Source: Spirochaetota bacterium
GTDB taxonomy: Bacteria > Spirochaetota > Leptospiria > Turneriellales > Turneriellaceae
DNA length: 5,075 nucleotides
Assembly (NCBI GenBank): GCA_029561505.1
Contig: JAKQXK010000286.1
Location: forward strand, 1-5,075
Direction of reading: 5' to 3'
The position numbers were made by a program, and so were the translations under genes. The notes under the pieces are model-generated. The model had not been told where the DNA came from, did not search any database, and worked only from the letters and a program-made list of their open reading frames with translations. This document shows, piece by piece, positions 1-5,075 of this stretch. How positions within the stretch are numbered: the stretch's first letter is position 1; each line of letters starts with the position of its first letter.

Positions 1-3
1 AAA

Positions 4-1422
4 ATGCCGGGTTGGGCACAGCCTTACGCGGTTTGGGCAGTTGTCGCGCTCGTAACTCTGGCAATCACGGCTTTTACTTCGCTCGAAACCGTAAAAACAG
101 ATAGCGCCGAAGCGCTGCCGACACGCGTCAACGGTTTTGCCGATGGCTTGTTTTATGCGCTGCGTGACGCCGAAGCCGGTAGCCAAAACGACATCGTCAC
201 TGCTTACGCGGCAAGGCTGAAAAAGAAATATGCCTATGCGGTTCGCGAAAGCAAAGCCGGTGCCTGTCATGCCATTACCCTAGATCGGGGCCGGGACATC
301 CCCTTCGGTATCGCGGCGGTTATGTCGGGCGAGCGCAGCGAATCGGTTTTCGCGGCGCTGGTTTTTCTCGATAAAATCGGGGCGCAGGCCACGACTGCTT
401 CGTTGACGACAACGATTCTGTTAGCGCAAAAAGGGTGCGACACGCAAGAATGGGCGTCGCGCTGGCTGGCAAACGACATGGTTCTTCCCGTCATTCTTGA
501 ATCTGGTGTCGCCGGTGATGATTATACCGGCTTTAATCGAATCGGCAACCTGAAAAATCTCGCTCTGCGCCGCCACTTTCCCGAAGCATTTCTTGCGCAG
601 GCGCACACAACCTGGGCAAACGCAACAGCGCTCATCTCACAGTCTTCGGCAACGGCGCTGCGCCTCACAGTCAACGCAAAGTATGGCAACGGCCCTGAAC
701 AAATTGTCGCAGAAAACCCGCTCTTACGCCACCCACTCGCGGGCAATTCGGTCGACGCTGCCCTCTTCAAGCCGGTGGCGCTGTACATTACGGCTGCAAC
801 ACAATTGCATTCCACCGGTTTTTACGCGCTGTTGGCGATGATATGGCTGCTTGCTTTAATTCCGTTTGCCAATGCACTCGGTACGTTTCGCGAGCGCCTT
901 GACATCGGTTCGGCCGCGACCTCGCTCGTGCTGTACGGCATGGCATTTCTGAGCTACGTGCTTCTGTTGAAATTAAGCCTGCGCTACGTCAAATCTGATC
1001 TGATTCTCGGAGTCGTGGTTATTCTTCTTGTGCCTGTGATTTTTTTTCCGGTACGCATCTTGCAGAAAACCATGTTGCGCGCTGAACTTAATCGCGCAGG
1101 TCTGCACCTGCTGCTCCTGGCCCTTTTGACGATCGTCTGTTTTGTGAGTCCACTCACGGCAGTTTTTGGTCTTTTTGCTCTGACGGCCGCGTCGGCATAT
1201 GCGCGCGCGACGCTGTCACGAAAATTACTGCGCCTTCTGATTCTCGGCGCAATCGCTGCCATATTTGTTATGATGACGCGTGATGCACTCGGCAGTTTTA
1301 CTAATTTCTTCGCGGCATATTTGCCGGCGTTGAATGCTGCATCGCTGCTGTCGCTTGTACTGCTTTGCCTGATCACCGGTAATATCGTCGCGCTGCTGTT
1401 TGTGCCGCGCGAGCGCAACTAA
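4..1422 (+). CDS. Polytopic membrane protein with large extracytoplasmic domain, possibly a degenerate M28-peptidase-like (Gaa1-like layout) protein
   Basis: I do not recognise this gene firmly. The 472-residue product has one hydrophobic segment near the N terminus (about 8-28), a soluble region (about 29-268) that is probably extracytoplasmic, then about seven hydrophobic segments (about 272-293, 303-323, 332-352, 367-381, 383-400, 408-424, 444-466), ending in a short basic tail. Within the soluble part, residues 95-170 have the rhythm of an M28 metallopeptidase: a helix after a would-be metal loop (ERSESVFAALVFLDKIG), then a beta strand and 'SRWLAND' where M28 proteins have '(E)E-G-GSR'. 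The Asp, Glu and His zinc ligands are not there, so catalysis is unlikely. One membrane helix, an M28-like domain and several helices is also the layout of the GPI-transamidase subunit Gaa1. This is inference from pattern only. The reading frame is open to the window edge (codon AAA at 1-3), so the true start may lie upstream and no ribosome binding site can be judged. The stop is 6 bp before the next gene, suggesting an operon. Confidence 0.72.
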   Translation: MPGWAQPYAVWAVVALVTLAITAFTSLETVKTDSAEALPTRVNGFADGLFYALRDAEAGSQNDIVTAYAARLKKKYAYAVRESKAGACHAITLDRGRDIPFGIAAVMSGERSESVFAALVFLDKIGAQATTASLTTTILLAQKGCDTQEWASRWLANDMVLPVILESGVAGDDYTGFNRIGNLKNLALRRHFPEAFLAQAHTTWANATALISQSSATALRLTVNAKYGNGPEQIVAENPLLRHPLAGNSVDAALFKPVALYITAATQLHSTGFYALLAMIWLLALIPFANALGTFRERLDIGSAATSLVLYGMAFLSYVLLLKLSLRYVKSDLILGVVVILLVPVIFFPVRILQKTMLRAELNRAGLHLLLLALLTIVCFVSPLTAVFGLFALTAASAYARATLSRKLLRLLILGAIAAIFVMMTRDALGSFTNFFAAYLPALNAASLLSLVLLCLITGNIVALLFVPRERN

Positions 1423-1428
1423 CTGCAG

Positions 1429-2403
1429 ATGCGCGTCGCCTTAATTGGCTGCGGCCGCATTGCCTATGAGCTCGAGCGCGATGCACTTCGTTATAAACCA
1501 TGTACCCACCTCGGCGCGCTGAGGCATTTCCAGAAACGCGACGCCGCGCTCAATCTTACGGGCTTTTGCGACATAGACCCTGAACGCGCGATAGCGGCGG
1601 CGACGTTCATGCGCGCAGACGGTGCCATGATTACTACAGATTACCGTGAGATTATCGCACAGCAGCCCGATCTGCTCGTCATTGCCAGCAGCACCGCAGC
1701 ACACCACAAGGTGCTTGCAACTGCAATTAAGGCTGGTGTGAAGCGCATAGTCGCAGAAAAGCCGCTGGTTTTCAGCGCAGCTGAGGCCCGAAATCTGCAG
1801 CAGGTGGCAGAATCGGGAAACAGTATCGTGCTGCCCAACTATGAGCGCCGTTATCATGAAAAGTATATTGCCTTTCGCCGCGAGCAACAAAATGCCAAAA
1901 AAGGCAGCCAGTATCGTGCTTTTTTTGCGGCCGGCGGCGCATCGCTTTATGCAGACAAAAACACCGGAGACGAAGGCGTGTTGCTGCATGACACGACGCA
2001 TCTTGTTGATCTCGTGCAGTTTATATTCGGCAGAATCACCGGGCATCGCATTATCGCGGCAAAACGCAGGCACGTGATCTACCTTTCTCACGAGAGTGGT
2101 GCTGAAGGGGTTATTGAGACAAGCCTCGGGGTCGGTGCATTTCATCTTGAACTACAGGTGATGACGCAAAACGAACGCAAAACCGTCGGCAACGGTTTTA
2201 CGCTACGCGAGAAGATCGTCGCAAGCCCCCACTACCGAAAACTACGGGGCTATGCGCCTGCAATCCGCGCAATCGACAAACCCATGACGACAGCAAAAAA
2301 CCCTTTTCTGAGACTTTATGACCAGGCACTTTACGGCAAACCTGATAACACACATTTCTTTGAAGCGCTCGAAAACGTATTGTTGCTCAGCAAGCAGCGC
2401 TAG
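1429..2403 (+). CDS. Gfo/Idh/MocA family NAD(P)-dependent oxidoreductase
   Basis: This 324-residue protein has the usual length and order of the glucose-fructose oxidoreductase/inositol dehydrogenase/MocA family, cytoplasmic enzymes that oxidise or reduce hydroxyl/keto groups of sugars, sugar nucleotides, inositols and similar polyols. The Rossmann glycine motif starts right after Met1 (VALIGCGRIA, G7-x-G9-x-x-A12), which fixes the start. The second beta strand ends in D48 (FCDIDPERA); an acidic residue here usually favours NAD(H) over NADP(H). VIASSTAAHHK (84-94) is the family's fourth-strand motif, and E110-K111-P112 is the signature containing the catalytic/cofactor-contacting lysine. The segment GVLLHDTTHLVDL (183-195) is the family's G-x-x-x-D-x-G-x-H-x-x-D motif with H191 and D194 kept, but His187 stands where Asp is usual (D188 follows). 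The substrate cannot be told from sequence. The gene lies 6 bp behind the membrane-protein gene with no convincing Shine-Dalgarno sequence, so coupled translation is likely. Confidence 0.93.
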   Translation: MRVALIGCGRIAYELERDALRYKPCTHLGALRHFQKRDAALNLTGFCDIDPERAIAAATFMRADGAMITTDYREIIAQQPDLLVIASSTAAHHKVLATAIKAGVKRIVAEKPLVFSAAEARNLQQVAESGNSIVLPNYERRYHEKYIAFRREQQNAKKGSQYRAFFAAGGASLYADKNTGDEGVLLHDTTHLVDLVQFIFGRITGHRIIAAKRRHVIYLSHESGAEGVIETSLGVGAFHLELQVMTQNERKTVGNGFTLREKIVASPHYRKLRGYAPAIRAIDKPMTTAKNPFLRLYDQALYGKPDNTHFFEALENVLLLSKQR

Positions 2404-2418
2404 CGCCGCTTGCTGAGC
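2385..2418. terminator. Bidirectional hairpin terminator between converging genes
   Basis: The arms GCTCAGCAAGC (2385-2395) and GCTTGCTGAGC (2408-2418) are perfect 11-bp reverse complements. Inside them, after one A/C mismatch (2396/2407), GCG (2397-2399) pairs with CGC (2404-2406) around a CTAG loop (2400-2403). The structure lies exactly where the oxidoreductase gene (+) and the MuiA-like gene (-) meet, so it can fold in both transcripts. On the + strand it is followed by the pyrimidine-rich TATCTCTTCT; on the - strand no good T run follows. Intrinsic termination is therefore more convincing rightward than leftward. The stem contains the last six codons and stop of the oxidoreductase and the first base read of the other gene's stop codon. 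Confidence 0.7.
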
Positions 2419-4133
2419 TATCTCTTCTGCAACATTTTCTCGAGGTTGTACTGTCGCGGAGCAGGCGCAGCAGCCGGCGACATCTGGTCGTAGAAATTCT
2501 GTTCTTGAGTAGCATTACCCGTATCATAAGCCCGGGTAAACTTTTCCCAGGTTTCTTTGGGAAAAGTAAGCGAATAGCTGAAGTCGAACTTCACTTTTTC
2601 TCCGGGTTTTAAATCAAGCTTCCAGTTCAGAATGCCGTTCGCGTCTTTCTGCGTCTCGGCCCGGCTTGCGCCGATATATTTCGTCGAAATATTCGGGTCG
2701 CCTGCAACCGGAAACTGATCGTAGACCGTTACCTGTCGTGTTTTTTTGGTGAAATTTGAGACTTCGATCTCCCACTGGTTGACGACTTCGACCTTGCCAC
2801 CGAAAATCCCGCTCTTTTCTACGTCACCGCGCTTCAAGGTACGCTTTAGCTGCATACGTTGGTCGGGGCCGAGAAATACATCGAATTCTTCACCCACCGC
2901 CGCTGCGTTCTTCAGTGTCACGTTGCCGACGTAGCTACCGTCGAGAAATGCATTCAGATTACCCTGCACAGGTGCCGCGCTCGTATTTTTCAGACGGGCC
3001 TTCAGAAAGACATAAGACGACATCGAAGGCACAGCAACGTGCGTGAGCGTGCCCTTGAGCGGGGCTGAGTTCAGCGTCACCTTGTGGTCTGAGTTGTCGC
3101 TCTGTATATTCTCGCGGCCCGGTAAGGTAATGGAAACAGTCGTCGTCTCAGAAGAATCGACGGGCTCGCTCGGCACTTCAGCGTCTTCGCCCGCTTCATC
3201 GCGCGCGGCGCTGCCGGCACTCAGCTTGCCCATTGCGTTTTTCGTCGGTCGGGCGCCAAATAGCGAATCAGCAGCGACCCGCCATGGCTGCAGAATGCCG
3301 GGCGTCAACGCTGTTGAAGGGCGCGCAGTCGAAAGTGTTACCTTCGCGTTTTTCCAGTTTTCGCCTGAATTCTGGCGAATAATTGCGTGCGACACGAGCT
3401 GAAACTCGCTGCCTTCGGCAGACCCCCGCAGATCATAGACGCTGTTCCATGAGACATTCGTGACCATGTATTCGAGTTCGATCTTGCCCCCCTCTTGTCC
3501 CGAATTCACATACGAAACTTCAACTTCGGTTCCCGAAGTTTTCGCAGACTGTATTTCGGCGTTAAAATCAAGCGTGATTCTGCTCAGGTCTTTGCGCAGC
3601 TTCTCAAGTTTCTCGTCGCTCATGCGGATTTTTCCCTGATATACCGACCGTTTCTCGTCGAGAAACCTGAGCGCCTTTTCCCATGACTCGATGTTGAGCG
3701 CATTGGCACGCGCCTCGCGATCGCTCTGGCTTGTCGTCAGCTTCATCATCGAATCGAGAACCCGCAACTGGTCTTTCGCGTTTGTCAGCTGGTCGCTCTC
3801 TTCGCGTATCTGCGCTTCGAGCTTCACCATTTTTTTCTTGAGCGGATGCTCTGCCCATTCGTCGCCATAGACCTTTTCAACGTGGCGCAGCGCGACCCCG
3901 GTGACGGTGACCCCTGTGCCCGATGCGCGCACGCTGTCGGTCATCAGAGATTGCGGCAGCGCCATGAAGCGCAGCGTGCCCGTCTTTTCTGCAGATTCAA
4001 CTGCCTGTAAACGCTTAACGACTGCGCGGTCGGTGAAGACAGTTACCGAGTCGACTTTTCCGTTAACTTTGGTGACGGCGAAGAGCTGCAAAAACGCGCC
4101 AAATATTAAATTCGATAGAAATATTTTATTCAT
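2418..4133 (-). CDS. Secreted mucoidy inhibitor A (MuiA)-like protein, DUF4140/DUF4139
   Basis: This 571-residue protein matches the MuiA-like family, whose biochemical role is not established; the name comes from suppression of mucoid growth in enterobacteria. Residues 1 to about 25 form a signal peptide (Lys3, hydrophobic 4-20), implying export to the periplasm or surface. The N-terminal DUF4140-type domain follows (VTVFTDRAVVKR at 30-41; LPQSLMTDSVRASGTG at 59-74). Charged heptad-rich helices at about 96-130 and 150-195 are a likely coiled coil. The DUF4139 part shows its landmarks: SWNSVYDLRG (228-237), GENWKNAKVTLSTARPS (257-273), the segment from YVFLKARLKNTS to LDGSYVGNV (374-405), LGPDQRMQLKR (421-431) and YDQFPV (471-476). 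Oddities are an acidic, Ser/Glu-rich linker at about 296-345 and about 40 extra residues at the C terminus, ending in an Ala/Pro stretch and NLEKMLQKR. The start is supported by AGAGG four bases upstream of ATG and by the signal peptide. It lies on the same strand as the VWA gene, 110 bp behind it, so co-transcription is possible. Confidence 0.92.
   Translation of the reverse strand: MNKIFLSNLIFGAFLQLFAVTKVNGKVDSVTVFTDRAVVKRLQAVESAEKTGTLRFMALPQSLMTDSVRASGTGVTVTGVALRHVEKVYGDEWAEHPLKKKMVKLEAQIREESDQLTNAKDQLRVLDSMMKLTTSQSDREARANALNIESWEKALRFLDEKRSVYQGKIRMSDEKLEKLRKDLSRITLDFNAEIQSAKTSGTEVEVSYVNSGQEGGKIELEYMVTNVSWNSVYDLRGSAEGSEFQLVSHAIIRQNSGENWKNAKVTLSTARPSTALTPGILQPWRVAADSLFGARPTKNAMGKLSAGSAARDEAGEDAEVPSEPVDSSETTTVSITLPGRENIQSDNSDHKVTLNSAPLKGTLTHVAVPSMSSYVFLKARLKNTSAAPVQGNLNAFLDGSYVGNVTLKNAAAVGEEFDVFLGPDQRMQLKRTLKRGDVEKSGIFGGKVEVVNQWEIEVSNFTKKTRQVTVYDQFPVAGDPNISTKYIGASRAETQKDANGILNWKLDLKPGEKVKFDFSYSLTFPKETWEKFTRAYDTGNATQEQNFYDQMSPAAAPAPRQYNLEKMLQKR
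3522..3540. repeat. Perfect intragenic hairpin in the MuiA-like gene
   Basis: AACTTCGG (3522-3529) and CCGAAGTT (3533-3540) are perfect 8-bp reverse complements around three bases, read as GAA in the mRNA. It lies in the codons for about residues 198-204, at the junction between the coiled coil and the DUF4139 domain. The inverted repeat is directly visible; any role (pausing between domains, RNA processing) is speculation, and a chance origin is possible. Confidence 0.4.
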
Positions 4134-4137
4134 ATAG

Positions 4138-4142
4138 CCTCT
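4138..4142 (-). promoter_or_regulatory. Ribosome binding site of the MuiA-like gene
   Basis: Read on the - strand the sequence is AAAGAGG-CTAT-ATG. AGAGG complements the 16S rRNA tail and stands four bases from the ATG at 4133-4131, slightly closer than the usual five to nine. The first ten codons are strikingly AT-rich compared with the rest of the window, which would keep the start region unpaired. Together these support this start codon. Confidence 0.65.
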
Positions 4143-4156
4143 TTATGCTTGGTTAT

Positions 4157-4213
4157 CTTCACCTTCACCCAACCCCTCTCCCAAACGAACAGGGGCCTGT
4201 AAACTCCCTTCTC
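4157..4213. repeat. Degenerate C-rich intergenic repeat
   Basis: This tract in the 110-bp gap between the VWA and MuiA-like genes is pyrimidine-rich on the + strand, with a tandem TTCACC-TTCACC (4158-4169) leading into ACCCAACCCCTCTCCC (4167-4182). CCCCT (4173-4177) can pair with AGGGG (4191-4195), and ACAGGGGCCTGT (4189-4200) is a near-palindrome. The order TCACC(C)-AACCCCTCTCCC, then a purine-rich return, then CTCCCTTCTC (4204-4213) resembles the dispersed 'CACCC-AACCC-TCTCCC' palindromic intergenic repeats I recall from many bacterial genomes. Here the return arm is decayed. Whether it is really repeated in this genome cannot be seen from one window. Nothing else in 4134-4243 is clear: I see no promoter with two good boxes. 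Confidence 0.4.
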
Positions 4214-4243
4214 GCTTCTATAGAGGCGTCGGGGCGTGACCGA

Positions 4244-5075
4244 CTAAAACGCGAACCCAAGTTTTTTGCCCTGCGTCTTTACAGAAACCTGCGTCGCTTT
4301 GCCCAGATCGTCGCTTTTGGTTGATTTTGCCGCAGCGCGGCTCAGGTATTCGTTGCGCTTGCGGCTCAACTCGTCGATGCGCGCCTGAATCTTGCTGCGC
4401 TTTTCGCTCTTTGTCTTCGCAAAACTTTCGATCTCTTCTTCTGACTTACCTTTGAGCTCTGCAGGTAATTCTTCGCGCTTAACCGAACTCACTGCCTTCT
4501 TTTTGCTGAATATGGTCGTGAGATCCCAGTCGTTGCTCTCTGAATATTGTGCCGTGTTCTTTGCAACGGCCCGTTCGACCGAAGCGCCGCTCGCGGCCGG
4601 CGCGGCCGCAATTTTTTCATCTTGAACGCTCATACGGTCTTTTTCGGCTGCGCCCGAGCGCCCCACAGGTATCACGGTCGAATTGTACTCAGAACCAAGG
4701 CGCTGAATCTCTTCATCGTAGGGCGTCGCCAATACCTGTACCATGTGGTCGTGGTTGATAACATGAAAATCGCCCTGCGCGAGTTGCGCCCCCGCCATCC
4801 ACTGCGTCGCGATGCCCTCTTGACGGCTGCCGCAGAAAATCGTATTCACAAAAATACCTTGCTGCCGCGCGGTCTCCATCGTTGTTCTGAAGTCGACAGG
4901 GCCCTGCGTAAAGGGTTCGTTACCGGCAATAAAGATCACGCGATAGACGTCGTCATATTTTTTCCAGTTGAGTTCAGCGAGCGCCCGGGCGATTACCGCG
5001 CCACAATATTCATCGCCACCGTTCGTCTTCAGCTCAAAAAGTTTTTCCGAGACTTTGTCGAGACTCGCGGTAAAG
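4244..5075 (-). CDS. VWA-domain protein, C-terminal part (5' end beyond the window)
   Basis: The frame stays open from the stop at 4244-4246 to the right edge, giving 276 visible residues; the start and the N-terminal part of the VWA domain, including its DxSxS metal-site motif, lie outside. The visible part begins mid-domain: LKTNGGDEYCGAVIARAL (15-32, the 'GG(D)..E' loop and helix of chloride-channel-like VWA proteins), RVIFIAGNEPF (45-55, strand and loop usually ending GDAPPH), then RQQGIFVNTIFCG (70-82) and WMAGAQLAQGDFHVIN (92-107). Next is a conserved family tail: TPYDEEIQRLGSEYNSTVIPVG (117-138), an Ala-rich linker (about 155-170), NDWDL (181-185) and LPAELKGKSEEEIESF (203-218), leading into a basic, probably coiled-coil helix (about 214-250) and ending KKLGFAF. 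VWA domains bind protein partners, commonly through a divalent metal; the partner here is unknown. Proteins of this type are often exported, but the signal peptide cannot be seen. A GTG at 4939-4937 sits in the core strand RVIFIAG and is not the real start. Confidence 0.87.
   Translation of the reverse strand, partial: FTASLDKVSEKLFELKTNGGDEYCGAVIARALAELNWKKYDDVYRVIFIAGNEPFTQGPVDFRTTMETARQQGIFVNTIFCGSRQEGIATQWMAGAQLAQGDFHVINHDHMVQVLATPYDEEIQRLGSEYNSTVIPVGRSGAAEKDRMSVQDEKIAAAPAASGASVERAVAKNTAQYSESNDWDLTTIFSKKKAVSSVKREELPAELKGKSEEEIESFAKTKSEKRSKIQARIDELSRKRNEYLSRAAAKSTKSDDLGKATQVSVKTQGKKLGFAF

Noticed and set aside
1196..1209. Alternating pyrimidine-purine tract (CATATG followed by CG repeats) as a Z-DNA or regulatory element
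   Set aside because: It is only 14 bases, inside coding sequence, and explained by Ala-Tyr-Ala-Arg-Ala codons.
984..1418. Open frame on the - strand opposite the membrane protein
   Set aside because: Its product is Arg/Ser/Thr-rich, typical of the antisense of a hydrophobic coding region, with no domain.
1441..2145. Long open frame (234 codons) on the - strand opposite the oxidoreductase
   Set aside because: It lies wholly inside a gene with intact family motifs, its product is Cys-rich with no recognisable domain, and it has no clear ribosome site. It is a shadow frame.
3043..3402. Open frame on the + strand inside the MuiA-like gene
   Set aside because: The opposite strand encodes conserved DUF4139 motifs; this frame has no motif or ribosome site of note.
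4143..4206. Promoter for the MuiA-like gene in the intergenic gap (TTTACA as -35 or CATAAA as -10, - strand)
   Set aside because: TTTACA has no -10 box at 16-18 bases, and CATAAA has only a poor TTGGGT at 19 bases. Neither pair is convincing.
4228..4244. Small hairpin (GTCGG/CCGAC, 7-base loop) at the end of the VWA gene as a terminator
   Set aside because: The stem is only 5 bp and no T run follows on the - strand, so termination is unlikely. Read-through into the MuiA-like gene stays possible.
4937..4939. GTG as start codon of the VWA gene
   Set aside because: It encodes a Val in the core strand of the VWA domain, and the frame stays open with VWA-like sequence to the window edge.

Overview
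The window holds four protein genes in two converging blocks, almost wall to wall. GC content looks moderate (my estimate is a little above 50%). The gene families point to a Gram-negative-type (diderm) bacterium. My best guess is a Leptospiraceae-type spirochaete of moderate GC such as Turneriella; this rests on overall gene style and is weak, because no 16S or lineage-specific marker is present.

Left block (+ strand, 4-2403): a polytopic membrane protein with one N-terminal membrane helix, a large extracytoplasmic domain and about seven C-terminal helices. Six bases later comes a Gfo/Idh/MocA-type NAD(P)-dependent oxidoreductase. The tight spacing and lack of a clear ribosome binding site for the second gene suggest one transcript with coupled translation. 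The extracytoplasmic domain of the first protein resembles a zinc peptidase of the M28 fold that has lost its metal ligands, which would give it the same layout as eukaryotic Gaa1. That is a hypothesis only.

Right block (- strand, 5075-2418): the C-terminal part of a von Willebrand factor A (VWA) domain protein, whose start lies beyond the right edge, followed after 110 bp by a complete secreted protein of the DUF4140/DUF4139 'mucoidy inhibitor A' (MuiA-like) family. The latter has a signal peptide, a coiled coil, an acidic linker inserted in the DUF4139 part and an extra C-terminal tail. Both appear to be envelope or periplasmic proteins.

The two blocks meet tail to tail at 2385-2418, where an 11-bp perfect stem contains both stop codons and probably acts as a shared terminator. 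The only real intergenic region (4134-4243) carries a C-rich tract that looks like a degraded copy of a widespread dispersed bacterial repeat. I see no RNA genes, CRISPR array, insertion sequence or clear new multi-gene system. The points most worth a second look are the pseudo-peptidase-like membrane protein, the MuiA/VWA pairing and the stop-codon-embedded terminator.
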